From NCBI GenBank assembly GCA_902794475.1, contig CADBHR010000005.1:1-35053 (forward strand): a stretch of DNA of 35,053 nt. The letters are read 5' to 3'. The DNA comes from an uncultured Methanobrevibacter sp. GTDB lineage: Archaea > Methanobacteriota > Methanobacteria > Methanobacteriales > Methanobacteriaceae. The notes under the pieces were generated by a model, which saw nothing but the letters and a program-made list of their open reading frames with translations, had not been told where the DNA came from and did no database searches. The translations under genes were made by a program, and so were the position numbers. Position 1 is the stretch's first letter. The number at the start of each line of letters is the position of its first letter. Below are positions 1 to 9,236 of this stretch, piece by piece.

Positions 1-40
1 TCCTTAATTCTTCGTTATTATCTATTTTTTCTTCTGCCAT
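1..40 (-). CDS. N-terminal fragment of an unidentified protein
   Basis: Only the first 13 codons lie in the window, reading MAEEKIDNNEELR before the edge. The ATG at 40-38 is preceded by a good GGTGA ribosome binding site (minus strand, about 48-52) and, further up, by a TATA box at 78-87. That spacing makes this a genuine gene start. The visible residues are acidic and hydrophilic and give no clue to function, so the product is unknown. Confidence 0.6.
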   Translation of the reverse strand, partial: MAEEKIDNNEELR

Positions 41-339
41 ATTAATTCACCTTGTACAAGTCGTGAAAAATATCTAATATATATAAAAAATTGCAATTTA
101 AAAACAGTTGTAAAAATTTTTACATAGTATTAGATATATTAAATGTAGTAAATACACATATATAAAGCTATTCATAAATCTCTTGGAGTAAAGTTTATAT
201 ATGAGAAACTAAAATCTCTTTAAAAATAGCCTTAAACTTTAAATTAAAGTTTTTTACACTATTTTAATCTAAATAAAGCTTAATCTTTATTTTTTGATAA
301 AACAAAAAATTAAGGTTAAGATAAATTTTCAATTTTTTA
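41..339. other. AT-rich intergenic region, no gene seen
   Basis: This 299-nt stretch separates the leftmost gene's promoter from the 3' end of the permease gene. It holds the TATA box at 78-87, a perfect 14-bp palindrome GTAAAAATTTTTAC at 110-123, and T-rich minus-strand runs just after the permease stop (about 241-339) that could act as an archaeal oligo-T terminator. I see no tRNA, no ORF with a ribosome binding site, and no repeat array. Confidence 0.5.
78..87 (-). promoter_or_regulatory. TATA box of the gene leaving the left edge
   Basis: On the minus strand the sequence reads TTTATATATA, preceded by a T-rich BRE-like stretch. Its centre lies about 27 nt before a predicted transcription start near 56, leaving a leader of roughly 15 nt that carries the GGTGA site. 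Assigned by archaeal promoter geometry only. Confidence 0.5.
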
Positions 340-1245
340 TTACAGAATCATGATTATTATTGGAAGTGTAATCAAAGAGATTACAGTGTTGATTAATATG
401 CAGTCCGAAGTCAATTCATAGTCAAGTTTGTATGTGATTGCCAGAAGCAATGACATCATTCCTGAAGGCATGGCGGCCTCAACAACTGAAATTTTAAACT
501 GAAGGTCAACCAGTCCCAGCTGCGAAGCGACAATGAATGCAACTAATGGGAAAAATGCCAATTTCATGATTGATGTAAATATGATCATAGATTTGCTTCT
601 TTTAATAGCTGAAAAATCAATTGACAAACCTAAAGCAATCATTATCAAAGGAATAGCACCTTGACCTAAATAATTAACGGTATTATCAAAAATAGGGCCT
701 ATTGGAATGTTAAAGAAATTAAATCCCAAACCTAAAATCACTGCCCAAAGCGGTGGGAAAAATGTAATTTTCTTTACTGCGGTCTTAACGGTTCCGCCAA
801 ATTTCATGATTAAAACAAATGACAATATCAAAAAGATACATAATGTGGCCATGTCACAAAATATTGCTCTTAAAAAACCGTCCTGTCCAAAAATACCCAA
901 AGTAACCGGGTATCCCATAAATGCAGTATTGGCAATCATTACTGTTACCAATACACTCCACAGCGTAATTTCATCCAGTTTCAATTGTTTTAAAATAAAA
1001 TATGAAACAATGCCTGTTACAAATGAAGATGCTAAAATAACAAATGGAAGAATGCCCAATTTCGAAAGCATTGATAAATCAGCCGAATATATTGCATGAA
1101 AAATCATGCAAGGCATTAAAATATACATTACTATCTTATTAAAAGGATCGATGTCTTTTTCACTTAAAAAATCGATTCTTTTAAGGAAATATCCAATCCC
1201 AATCATTATAATAATTGATAAAATAGTAACTTCAATTTCATTCAT
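340..1245 (-). CDS. AEC-family (auxin efflux carrier-like) permease
   Basis: A 301-residue integral membrane protein with about ten hydrophobic segments spread over its whole length, the usual size and layout of the AEC family (PF03547). Family-like features include the N-terminal hydrophobic start followed by LKRIDFLSEKDIDPFNK, the segment NTAFMGYPVTLGIFG near residues 106-120, and ALGLSIDFSAIKRSK near 203-217. AEC members export or exchange small organic acids or amino acids across the cytoplasmic membrane; the substrate here cannot be told. It follows radA on the same strand with a 57-nt gap. No clear Shine-Dalgarno sequence precedes the ATG. A TATA-like TTTTTTATAC (minus strand, about 1266-1277) sits close enough that the transcript may be leaderless, so it may have its own promoter. 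Confidence 0.85.
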   Translation of the reverse strand: MNEIEVTILSIIIMIGIGYFLKRIDFLSEKDIDPFNKIVMYILMPCMIFHAIYSADLSMLSKLGILPFVILASSFVTGIVSYFILKQLKLDEITLWSVLVTVMIANTAFMGYPVTLGIFGQDGFLRAIFCDMATLCIFLILSFVLIMKFGGTVKTAVKKITFFPPLWAVILGLGFNFFNIPIGPIFDNTVNYLGQGAIPLIMIALGLSIDFSAIKRSKSMIIFTSIMKLAFFPLVAFIVASQLGLVDLQFKISVVEAAMPSGMMSLLLAITYKLDYELTSDCILINTVISLITLPIIIMIL

Positions 1246-1302
1246 GAGTAAATATTAGATAAAAAAAGTATAAAAAAGTTAAGAAAAAAAGAAAAATTAA
1301 AA

Positions 1303-2238
1303 TTAGCTAACGATACCTTCGCTAGTAATTTTAAATACGCATTCACCTTCAGGTAAATGAGGAGAATCCACTAAACGTGCAATTCTTTTTCCAGCCAAAC
1401 CTTTTTTAAGCCAGATCCTGTAAGTAGAAGCGTGACCTAAAACATGTCCACCAATAGCTTTGGTAGGACTTCCAAAGAATGAATCCGGTTTAGCTTGAAC
1501 CTGGTTAGTTAAAAATACTGCAACATTATATGTGTTTGCAATTTGCTGAAGTGAATGTAAATGTTGGTTTAATTTTTGTTGCCTTACAGCCAAAGATTCC
1601 CTTCCAACATATTCTGCTCTGAAGTGTGCCATTAATGAATCAACAATGACCAATCTAACGTTAGCTCCACCTTGAATAAGCTCATTAATTTTATCAACCA
1701 TCAAGATTTGGTGAGCTGAATTGAATGCACGTGCAACATGGATTCTGCTTAATACTTGTTCAGTATCCAATTCAAATCCTTCTGCAATTTGTCTTATCCT
1801 TTCCGGACGGAAAGTGTTTTCAGTATCAACAAATACGCATTCACCGTCAAGCCCTCCAAGTTCTTCAGGTAACTGAACTGTAACGGCTAATTCATGAGAA
1901 ATTTGACTCTTACCAGATCCGAATTCACCAAATACTTCAGTAATGGATTGGGTTTCAATTCCCCCTCCTATCAAATCATTGAATTCTTGGCTTCCAACAG
2001 TTATGTGTCCAACATCTTTTCTTCTTTCATCTACTTCAAGAGCAGTTTCAAAAGTAATATTTTCAGCTCTACGGGCGGCTTCAATAACTTTTTCTGCAAC
2101 ACCTTCTCCGATTTCAGCTTTTACTGATAATTCTTTAGGAGTAGCTGTAGCTAATCTCATCATATCAGCGAAACCTGCATCTTTTAATTTTTCTGCTGTT
2201 TTTTCTCCAACACCTGGTAAATCACTTAATTCAATAAT
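1303..2238 (-). CDS. radA: DNA repair and recombination protein RadA
   Basis: Archaeal RecA/Rad51 recombinase, which forms ATP-dependent filaments on single-stranded DNA and drives strand exchange. Counting from codon 2238 the protein has 311 residues. An N-terminal helix-hairpin-helix segment ([20 protein letters not shown], about 3-22) is followed by the ATPase core with Walker A GEFGSGKS (about 104-111), Walker B LVIVDS (about 196-201) and the DNA-binding region ending in the typical [15 protein letters not shown] tail. The first ATG (2163) would delete most of the HhH domain, yet that domain is open and conserved upstream. There is no in-frame ATG, GTG or TTG between it and the stop codon at 2245-2247, only ATT codons at 2238 and 2235. 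I take ATT 2238 as the most likely start. The gene overlaps the end of the RPA gene, so the two are probably cotranscribed and coupled. Confidence 0.9.
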   Translation of the reverse strand: MIELSDLPGVGEKTAEKLKDAGFADMMRLATATPKELSVKAEIGEGVAEKVIEAARRAENITFETALEVDERRKDVGHITVGSQEFNDLIGGGIETQSITEVFGEFGSGKSQISHELAVTVQLPEELGGLDGECVFVDTENTFRPERIRQIAEGFELDTEQVLSRIHVARAFNSAHQILMVDKINELIQGGANVRLVIVDSLMAHFRAEYVGRESLAVRQQKLNQHLHSLQQIANTYNVAVFLTNQVQAKPDSFFGSPTKAIGGHVLGHASTYRIWLKKGLAGKRIARLVDSPHLPEGECVFKITSEGIVS

Positions 2239-4831
2239 ATTTTTTCAAAAGTTTTTTAGGATTTAACCTATTTTCTTCAGAATATTCATTAAAACTAACA
2301 TTAGCAATAATCTCGATTGTCATACCGACTAAATCTTCAAGTTTATCTTCTATTCCATAACCATCATCAATAAGAGAGATGATTTCCTCCATATCTTTTT
2401 CTATTAGCTCTTCTGCTAATTTACCGAAGAATGTTACTGGAATTTCACCTGTGTCATCTTCGACTCTTGTAGGAATCATGAGAGTATAATCAGGTTCATC
2501 AAATGTATGGCCACAGTTATCGCAAATGTACTCATCTTCAGACTCCTCTACATTTTCACGACAGTTTGGACATTTTTTAAGTAAGATTCTGTCAGTGAAT
2601 ACCTCTTTAATTCTAGCGGTTATGTGAACATTGGTATCGTCTTCCAATAATGCTTCAATTGGTTTTGCAACAAATATTGATTCCATTAGTTCCTCTTGTG
2701 ATGGCAATTCTTCTAGTTCCTTTTCACTAGGTTCTAAAATAGTTGTTCCACCGGATACAGTAGCTTGAAGGCGATTGTCCATATCAAGGGATAAACGAGG
2801 ATTTTGTAATTTAAGAGGTTGACCCATCTCTAAATCCATTTTTGCATCATTATCCCATAACACAACTCTAATTGAGCCAGTATCATCTGCAATTTCAATA
2901 TTTCTAACGAATCCTGTATCACCATTATCCCTATCAAAATTACGTATATCATTTAATTCAATGACCCTTCCAACGATGATTGTATCTTCTTCATCTTCAT
3001 CCAAGTCTTCAATTTTCTTATAATCATAAATTGCTTTTTCTAATGTAGCAAGTTCAGGAATAAACATTGCAGAAGCTTGTTCTTCAGATAATCTAATAAT
3101 TCTAGAACCTCCACCAATGTTTAAATCAACACTGTACATGCCCAGTCTTGTTCTGGCATTTTCAATTCTGTATGCCTCACCGACTGCATAATCTCCTTCA
3201 GCCTTTTCATTCCAGAAGGATAATCTTACCTTACCTGACTCATCAGCGAATAATGCAGATCGAACAATACCTACACTAGAATCATCCCTTTGGAATTCCC
3301 TTGGTTCTTCTAGTGAGAGGATTCTTCCGATAATATCAATCTCGATACCATCTTCATCATAGTCAAATTGGATTTGCCCGATTGAAACTGGATGTAATTC
3401 ATTTCTGATTCCGTCCAATTCATCTATTTTATCGATTGATAAGTTATCAGGGTTAACTGTAATCTGAGTGTTGAAATTAGTATTCATAGAGTATTGACTT
3501 TGGGTGTATTGGTCATAACGGACATCTCCGCCGATAACTTTAATGAAATCTCCTTTATTTAACACAATATTGGTGTCATCGCCCCAAACTGTCACTCTTA
3601 TCTCGCCTGTTGAGTCCCTAACATCAAAGTTTCTTAATTTACCTTCAGTATTATCAGTTTTTCTGGTAAATACTCTGATATCCTGGAGTCTTGAAACAAC
3701 ACCTATAATTGAAACATCCTTTTGTTCACTTAAATCGCCGATAGGTAAGAATTCCTGTTGGATTTCAGGAACATCATAATCACCTTTAATGATTCTTCCA
3801 TCCCAATGGGTTAATGTGATTTCATTTTCACCATCACGGTTTGGTCTTTCACGTGCTTGTGCCTGAAGAATTTTAACTGTGTCCCCATCTTCTAATTTTA
3901 AATCATTGATTAATTCAACATTTTTATTCCATAATGTGTAAGAGATTTGTCCAGAATCATCTTGTAATTCAAGAGATGCAACTTTTCCTTCTTTTCCATT
4001 TTTTTCATAGCTTCTGATTGTTGGAATTCTAATGATTCTTGCAATGATATTGACTTTAGTTTCAGGCTGAATATCAGCAATCTTTGTTATTTCTTCTTCA
4101 TAAGCAGGGTATTTTGATGAATCCTCTTCCAAATGGACAAGAACAGATCTTGGTCTTAAGTTTGCTTCAAGACCTGAGTACCCTTCCTTGATATCAACAT
4201 TCTTAATCTGAATGATATCTCCTTCAGTGACATTTTTAAGCAATTTTATATTTTGAGTCCAGAAAACAGCCCTTATCTCACCGGTGTTATCTTTTAACTC
4301 AACATTTTGAACTTCACCACTTTGGCCTTTACGTGTTTTAAATGATCTTGGATTTGAAATTGATATTACTCTGCCTGCAACGGTGACATCCCTGCTATTA
4401 GCTTCAAGTTTATCAATTGTATCAATGGCAAATTCAGGTTTTTCAGAAACAACTTCAGGTTCTTCTGTAACTAGTTCGCCAACAACCATATCCGCCAGGC
4501 TTGTATCGGTCATGAATGGATTTTCAATTTCCTGTTGTCTAAATTTTTCTATCCTTTCAAAGAATTCTTCTTCAGAAAGTTGGTCTTTTACTTTATCAAA
4601 TCTTTCCTTAAGTTCATCAGACATCTCAGTTGATGGTTCTTCAGATTTATTTTCGAAAATAGATGTATCAACACCATTATGATTTTGAACAACTAACTGT
4701 GCAGCACTAAAATCGTCAATAAATTCTACATCTTCATTACTTGATTTCATTTTTTCCATTTCTTCTAAGAACTCTTCTTCAGAAAGTTTATCTTTAACTT
4801 TTTCGTATTCTTGTAAAATATTTTCTTGCAT
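2231..4831 (-). CDS. rpa: Replication factor A, multi-OB-fold single-stranded DNA-binding protein
   Basis: An 866-residue euryarchaeal RPA that coats single-stranded DNA in replication, repair and recombination. Five similar OB folds can be picked out by a recurring pattern of N/D-x-T/S-G-x-[IV]-R-x-x-x-W, near residues 150-235, 260-345, 372-460, 497-580 and 617-700. A sixth, C-terminal unit (about 733-866) carries a four-Cys zinc finger (C754, C757, C770, C773). The N-terminal 120 residues hold two copies of a short helical motif, [11 protein letters not shown] at 11-21 and [11 protein letters not shown] at 80-90. It is longer than the RPA I recall from Methanothermobacter. A GAGGGG site and a TATA box lie just upstream. 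RadA follows with overlap, the normal partnership since RPA and RadA act on the same DNA. Confidence 0.93.
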   Translation of the reverse strand: MQENILQEYEKVKDKLSEEEFLEEMEKMKSSNEDVEFIDDFSAAQLVVQNHNGVDTSIFENKSEEPSTEMSDELKERFDKVKDQLSEEEFFERIEKFRQQEIENPFMTDTSLADMVVGELVTEEPEVVSEKPEFAIDTIDKLEANSRDVTVAGRVISISNPRSFKTRKGQSGEVQNVELKDNTGEIRAVFWTQNIKLLKNVTEGDIIQIKNVDIKEGYSGLEANLRPRSVLVHLEEDSSKYPAYEEEITKIADIQPETKVNIIARIIRIPTIRSYEKNGKEGKVASLELQDDSGQISYTLWNKNVELINDLKLEDGDTVKILQAQARERPNRDGENEITLTHWDGRIIKGDYDVPEIQQEFLPIGDLSEQKDVSIIGVVSRLQDIRVFTRKTDNTEGKLRNFDVRDSTGEIRVTVWGDDTNIVLNKGDFIKVIGGDVRYDQYTQSQYSMNTNFNTQITVNPDNLSIDKIDELDGIRNELHPVSIGQIQFDYDEDGIEIDIIGRILSLEEPREFQRDDSSVGIVRSALFADESGKVRLSFWNEKAEGDYAVGEAYRIENARTRLGMYSVDLNIGGGSRIIRLSEEQASAMFIPELATLEKAIYDYKKIEDLDEDEEDTIIVGRVIELNDIRNFDRDNGDTGFVRNIEIADDTGSIRVVLWDNDAKMDLEMGQPLKLQNPRLSLDMDNRLQATVSGGTTILEPSEKELEELPSQEELMESIFVAKPIEALLEDDTNVHITARIKEVFTDRILLKKCPNCRENVEESEDEYICDNCGHTFDEPDYTLMIPTRVEDDTGEIPVTFFGKLAEELIEKDMEEIISLIDDGYGIEDKLEDLVGMTIEIIANVSFNEYSEENRLNPKKLLKKYY

Positions 4832-4878
4832 ACCAAACCCCTCATAGAAAAGTTAATTATAATTTTATATTCATAGCC

Positions 4879-4887
4879 TATATAAAG
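4879..4887 (-). promoter_or_regulatory. TATA box of the RPA-radA operon
   Basis: The minus strand reads CTTTATATA at this place, preceded by AA (BRE-like). The expected start site, about 27 nt downstream, falls near 4856 and leaves a leader of about 25 nt carrying GAGGGG before the RPA ATG at 4831. Confidence 0.6.
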
Positions 4888-4959
4888 TTAGAGAGAGAGC
4901 ATTTGAAAAGTAATCTCACTAACAATATTATTAAAAAATTTAATATAAATATTACCAGA

Positions 4960-4988
4960 GTGCATATATGTGCCTATGCACAAAAGTG
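4960..4988 (-). terminator. Hairpin after the polysaccharide operon
   Basis: Directly after the stop codon of the sugar-phosphate transferase (minus strand) come two small hairpins: GCAC-TTTT-GTGC, and an arm pair GTGCATA (4960-4966) with TATGCAC (4975-4981). A T/A-rich stretch follows (about 4930-4950). The arms overlap, so the two are alternatives. Transcription of the 10.9-to-5.0 kb gene run plausibly ends here. Confidence 0.45.
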
Positions 4989-6392
4989 CTAATATGCATT
5001 AGGATTTTTCTTTAAAACTGTTTTAATCATTATGGCCAAGTCCAGACCCAAATGCCAGTTTTCTACATATTCAATATCATATTCTATACGTTTTTTAATT
5101 GAAGTGTCTCCACGGCAGCCGTGAATTTGGGCCCAACCTGTCAATCCAGGTTTTACTTGGTGTTTAACCATATATTTAGGAATTGTTTCCTTAAATTGTT
5201 CTACAAAGTAAGGTCTTTCCGGCCTAGGTCCAACAACACTCATGTCCCCCTTCAATACATTGAAAAATTGTGGCAATTCATCAATACTGGTTTTTCTGAT
5301 AAAATCCCCGACCCTGGTTTTCCTTGGGTCATCGGGGGTTGTCCATTCGGATTTTTCTTCACTAGGATCCTGAACTTTCATGCTTCGGAACTTATACATC
5401 ATGAAGGTTTTACCGTTATATCCCATCCTTTCCTGCTTAAAGATGATTGGGCCAGGAGAGGTTAATTTAATAGCGATAGCCGTAATAATCATTATGGGTG
5501 ATGTTATAGTGATTGCTATTATGGATATGACATAATCAGAAATGAATTTGAGGAACTTATTGAAATTGTCATCGAGCGGAACATAACGAATATTGATGAT
5601 TGGAATATCTTCAATCATATCAATTGACGGTTGTGCAGGGAAATATCTGATATAATCAGGGATGATTTCCGCCTTAATCCCCACTCTTTCACAACTTTCC
5701 ACTAGTTCATTGATTTTATAATAGTACTTTAAAGGAATGGCCAAAACAACCCTATCATATCTATTGTTTTCAAGAATATGATCCAACTGGTTAAATGAAC
5801 CTATAACCCTGCTACCTTCTATTTCCATGCCTATGTGCTCTTGTCTTCCTATAAATCCACTGACAGAAAATCCCAAATAAGGATTTTCACGGATTTTGCG
5901 TGCAAATGTATATGCCAAATCATTGTCCCCAACTATTAGGATATGCTTTAGATTCTTGTTGTTAATTCTTAAATTCTTAAGAATGCTTCGGATAATGAAT
6001 CTCTCAATTATTCCCAAGAAGGTTGCAATTACAGCCAGCAGGAACAGCATTATCCTTGAAAAATCTGGCTGGTTTATGATGAAGAGAATTGAAACTAAAA
6101 CAAGAAATGCTACAACGTTTACTTTGATTATCTGCGTAGCTTCTGAGAATATGTTCTTATACGTTCTTCGCGGTTTATATAAACCAAATGCAAAGTATAA
6201 AATCAGATAAACCGGAATGACAGCCAATATTAAAAATAAAAGATAACTGGAAAAGCCTAAATGACCACCAATAGGGCCAAACAAAGTAGTCTTAAATCTT
6301 AACCAAAATGAGCATAGAAGTGAAATGGATATCACTACAATATCGATTAAAACCAGTAATATATTCAATGCCTTTTGATTTTCCTTTATCAT
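4989..6392 (-). CDS. Polyprenyl-phosphate sugar-1-phosphate transferase (WcaJ/WbaP type)
   Basis: This 467-residue membrane enzyme starts a surface polysaccharide by moving a sugar-1-phosphate from a nucleotide sugar to a polyprenyl-phosphate carrier. Order of parts: four N-terminal membrane helices (about 12-130), a Rossmann-like CoA-binding_3 domain (about 150-240), a further membrane segment (about 282-308), then the catalytic bacterial sugar transferase domain (PF02397). Within that domain are FKQERMGYNGKTFMMYKFRS, the DELPQFFNVLKGDMSVVGPRP signature, and KPGLTGWAQIHG. The length matches the long family form with the extra N-terminal domain. It is last in a run of same-strand glycosyltransferase genes, 52 nt after the previous one. 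The sugar it transfers cannot be read from sequence. Similar genes in gut methanogens are often ascribed to exchange with bacteria. Confidence 0.92.
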   Translation of the reverse strand: MIKENQKALNILLVLIDIVVISISLLCSFWLRFKTTLFGPIGGHLGFSSYLLFLILAVIPVYLILYFAFGLYKPRRTYKNIFSEATQIIKVNVVAFLVLVSILFIINQPDFSRIMLFLLAVIATFLGIIERFIIRSILKNLRINNKNLKHILIVGDNDLAYTFARKIRENPYLGFSVSGFIGRQEHIGMEIEGSRVIGSFNQLDHILENNRYDRVVLAIPLKYYYKINELVESCERVGIKAEIIPDYIRYFPAQPSIDMIEDIPIINIRYVPLDDNFNKFLKFISDYVISIIAITITSPIMIITAIAIKLTSPGPIIFKQERMGYNGKTFMMYKFRSMKVQDPSEEKSEWTTPDDPRKTRVGDFIRKTSIDELPQFFNVLKGDMSVVGPRPERPYFVEQFKETIPKYMVKHQVKPGLTGWAQIHGCRGDTSIKKRIEYDIEYVENWHLGLDLAIMIKTVLKKNPNAY

Positions 6393-6444
6393 ATTAACTA
6401 CCTAAAAAACTAGTTTCATAATATATATTGTGCTAATATATTAA

Positions 6445-7302
6445 TTAACTTTTCTTTTTAAACAAATTTAAAAATAGCTTTAAAAGGCATAAAAGAGCTA
6501 TACCCAAATAAACAACCCAATTAACAATGAATATTGATTCGCCTGCATGGTGTTTTTTATAATAAATATACATTGCACGGTAAAATTCATAAATCAATTT
6601 GGATTTTTGTTTTTTGCTGCTTGCACCTTTGAGATGAGTGATTTTTGATTTTCCATAGTAAACTATCTTCCAGCCGCCGTGCTTAATACGATAACATAAG
6701 TCAATGTCTTCGCCATACATGAAAAATGTCTCATCTAGCAGCCCGACTTGATTGAGCGCTTCCTTTCTTATGAACATGAACGCTCCGGTAAGACAGTCTA
6801 TTTCATAAATTTCATCATCAGCCAAATCGGTCAAATTATAATTGTCGTCTTTGCTTTTTGTGGGAATGTGGAACAATCTGAAAAAGGAATTCTTGACATT
6901 GGGAAAAGACCTTTTGCATGCCTTGTCAAGTTCGCCGTTTTCCAAAAGAACCCTGCATCCACATGCTCCAACGTCCTCATGCTTTTCCATATAATCGTAA
7001 ATATCTTCAAGAGTATTTTCCCATACGATTGTGTCTGAATTTAAAAGAAGTTGATATCTGCCGTCAGCTTGCCTTAATGCCTGATTGTTACCAGCTGCAA
7101 AGCCGTTATTTTCCTTTGAAGCGATGAATTTAACCTTATCCTTAAAATAATCCTCAAGGCGATTCAAGCTGTCGTCACCAGATGCATTATCCACTACAAA
7201 AATCTCATATGAAAATGGATAGTCATATTCCAAAATGGAATTTATAGTATTCCTTGTTAACTCAAAGGTTTGATAATTTACAATTACGACTGAAAGGTCC
7301 AT
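6445..7302 (-). CDS. GT2 glycosyltransferase, rhamnosyltransferase-like
   Basis: A 285-residue inverting glycosyltransferase with a GT-A fold. It shows the N-terminal LSVVIVNYQTFELTRNTINS, the nucleotide-sugar site VVDNASGDDS, a DXD-equivalent LLLNSDT near residue 90, and the late FFMYGEDIDLCYRIKHGGWK block. That last block is typical of the WbbL/RfbF-type rhamnosyltransferase group. A C-terminal hydrophobic stretch (about 258-280) ends in lysines, suggesting membrane anchoring. A GTG nine bases upstream is also in frame, but the ATG at 7302 has a GTGAG site before it and fits family starts. It lies downstream of two other GT2 genes, and the dTDP-rhamnose operon nearby makes rhamnose a reasonable donor guess. 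The acceptor is unknown. Confidence 0.9.
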   Translation of the reverse strand: MDLSVVIVNYQTFELTRNTINSILEYDYPFSYEIFVVDNASGDDSLNRLEDYFKDKVKFIASKENNGFAAGNNQALRQADGRYQLLLNSDTIVWENTLEDIYDYMEKHEDVGACGCRVLLENGELDKACKRSFPNVKNSFFRLFHIPTKSKDDNYNLTDLADDEIYEIDCLTGAFMFIRKEALNQVGLLDETFFMYGEDIDLCYRIKHGGWKIVYYGKSKITHLKGASSKKQKSKLIYEFYRAMYIYYKKHHAGESIFIVNWVVYLGIALLCLLKLFLNLFKKKS

Positions 7303-7314
7303 GAAGCTCACTAG

Positions 7315-8274
7315 TTATTTTTTTAAGAATTTGAATGTGTTAATTATTAATCTGTATTCGATTTTAAAATAATTTTTCGTATTTTCTGATTTGAATTTGA
7401 CTTTATCTATTTTGCTTCGAGTTGACAGGCCCTCCTTTATACCTGAAATGTATGTAGAACCGAAACCCTTTTTTACGAAAAACAGATATTTTATCAAAAA
7501 TCCCAAAAATAAGAATATGAAATTCACGATTTTCATTGGAATCGGCAGGTTCTTATAAACCACCCATACGTTGTTACGGGCAGCAAGACGAACCTTGAAC
7601 TCGTTATATCTGCTTCCGGATGTTGCAGAGCCAATGTGATATACGATTGCATCAGGACATAGCAGATTCCTGTATCCGTTGATTTTTGACCTTATTGCCA
7701 AATCCACATCTTCCATATATGCAAAAAAGTTATCGTCAAACATTCCAATTTCCGAAAGCAAAGATTTCCTATACATTGCTGCACCTGCACAGGCTGAAAA
7801 GATTTCACAAACTTCTGTGTACTCGCCGGAGCTGTGATTTTCTCCTGTTTTTTTAGTCCAGGCAAGCAGGTTATACTCATCCCCAACATCATCAATCAAT
7901 TCCTTTTTGTCATACTGAAGCATCTTGGCTTGAAGAGAAAAAATATTGTCATCTGAAGACATCAAATCCACTAATGCCTTTATTGAACCTTTTTTGACTT
8001 CAGTATCATTATTTAGAGAAAATATGTATTCATATTTGGCTTTTCTTATTCCTTGATTGACTGCAGGTGAAAATCCAAGATTTTCTGTGTTTTCGATGAG
8101 CTTCACTGGGAATTTGAAAGTGTTATTCTTGATATATTCCCTGCTTCCATCGGATGATCCGTTGTCAACTATGATAACTTCACCGATAAGCTCTGAATCA
8201 TTGTCTAAAGATTCGAAGAATGTTTTTAAAAACCTTTCCCCATTATAATTTGGTGTAACTACAGAAACCTTCAT
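7315..8274 (-). CDS. GT2 glycosyltransferase, WbbL-like
   Basis: A 319-residue GT2 enzyme with MKVSVVTPNYNGERFLKTF at its start, VDNGSSDGS, the DXD-type motif SLNNDTEV, and the block FFAYMEDVDLAIRSKINGYR before a conserved VYHIGSATSG. This set marks the rhamnosyltransferase-like branch. A hydrophobic segment near residues 250-270 (VNFIFLFLGFLIKYLFFV) followed by lysines suggests a membrane-associated tail. An in-frame TTG nine bases upstream exists, but ATG 8274 follows the preceding gene's stop directly (TAGCATG) and gives the normal family N-terminus. Probably adds one sugar of the repeat unit built by the neighbouring enzymes. Confidence 0.9.
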   Translation of the reverse strand: MKVSVVTPNYNGERFLKTFFESLDNDSELIGEVIIVDNGSSDGSREYIKNNTFKFPVKLIENTENLGFSPAVNQGIRKAKYEYIFSLNNDTEVKKGSIKALVDLMSSDDNIFSLQAKMLQYDKKELIDDVGDEYNLLAWTKKTGENHSSGEYTEVCEIFSACAGAAMYRKSLLSEIGMFDDNFFAYMEDVDLAIRSKINGYRNLLCPDAIVYHIGSATSGSRYNEFKVRLAARNNVWVVYKNLPIPMKIVNFIFLFLGFLIKYLFFVKKGFGSTYISGIKEGLSTRSKIDKVKFKSENTKNYFKIEYRLIINTFKFLKK

Positions 8275-8275
8275 G

Positions 8276-9235
8276 CTAATCAATTGAATTTTTTAATTTT
8301 TTCCATGTCTTATAATATAATTTAGGACTTAATAAGAATAATCTTATTTTGGACTTGAATTTGCTGTTCCCTTCATATTTGGATAATTTTGAAAGCAAAT
8401 CAAGCTCTTTCATTTTGCCGATTACTTCATCAAAATCATATCCATTGTAGAAAAAGTAATTCATATTTCCAAATATGGCCTTTGGGATTCTGGAGGTTAT
8501 TATCATTTTGGCTAAGTCATCCCTGCCCTGACTCCTATAAAATTCCGCTAATTTTTCAAAAATATCAACAACCTCAAAGCGCCTGAACTCGGTTGTATTG
8601 ATAGCTGACTGTGAGTGTTGGACATAATAATAAGTTACTTCATTGCTAATGGCAATTTCATCACCAAAAACTAATGTTCTAAGTGCAAAATCAATATCTT
8701 CACCATAAACCAAGTCAGGATTGAATCTTATGCCATTATCATTGACCAGACTGGCCCTATACATTAACTGCCAAAAATTGAATGGCATTTCCATATTCAA
8801 CTCTTTTTTTATAAACTCATCGCAGGACATCAATTCAGCATCAAAATAATGGGGCGAGGATAACTTATCTCCATCCTTTTTAATGAATTGAATCATGCTG
8901 AAATCCGTTTGACCGTTGAATAACTCAGACAAATGATTTTCAGTGACAAAATCATCTGCATCTATGAAAACCAAATAATTACCTTTTGCTACATCAATTC
9001 CACGATTTCTTGCACTGCTTACACCTGAATTTTCCTGATGTATGACATTATATGAAATTGTTGATTCGGACAATTTTTGATTAATGATTTCAAGGCTGTT
9101 ATCTGTTGATCCGTCATCTATGACAATAACTTCAAAACTTTTAAAATCCTGATTAATTATCGAATCGAGTGTTGTGCCTATATACTCTTCACTATTATAA
9201 ACTGGAACGATAACACTAACATCAATATTATCCAT
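8276..9235 (-). CDS. GT2 glycosyltransferase, EpsJ-like
   Basis: This 319-residue enzyme belongs to a different GT2 branch from its two downstream neighbours. It has VSVIVPVYNSEEYIGTTLDS, VIVIDDGSTDNSLEI, the ARNRGIDVAKGNYLVFIDAD core with the DAD metal/nucleotide site, and a later YGEDIDFALR segment. That pattern is common in capsule and exopolysaccharide transferases. The start at ATG 9235 is supported by GAGGG five bases upstream, placed within the end of the previous gene; an upstream ATG (9247) would overlap that gene and lacks such a site. The C-terminus (about 285-319) is basic and amphipathic rather than a full membrane helix. Donor and acceptor unknown. Confidence 0.9.
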   Translation of the reverse strand: MDNIDVSVIVPVYNSEEYIGTTLDSIINQDFKSFEVIVIDDGSTDNSLEIINQKLSESTISYNVIHQENSGVSSARNRGIDVAKGNYLVFIDADDFVTENHLSELFNGQTDFSMIQFIKKDGDKLSSPHYFDAELMSCDEFIKKELNMEMPFNFWQLMYRASLVNDNGIRFNPDLVYGEDIDFALRTLVFGDEIAISNEVTYYYVQHSQSAINTTEFRRFEVVDIFEKLAEFYRSQGRDDLAKMIITSRIPKAIFGNMNYFFYNGYDFDEVIGKMKELDLLSKLSKYEGNSKFKSKIRLFLLSPKLYYKTWKKLKNSID

Positions 9236-9236
9236 T

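Noticed and set aside
110-123. Palindrome GTAAAAATTTTTAC as a regulator site
   Set aside because: In A/T-only context such palindromes arise easily by chance; no second copy or promoter placement supports a function.
1943-2266. Plus-strand open frame across radA
   Set aside because: It is the antisense of a strongly conserved radA region, has no ribosome binding site and no recognisable protein pattern.
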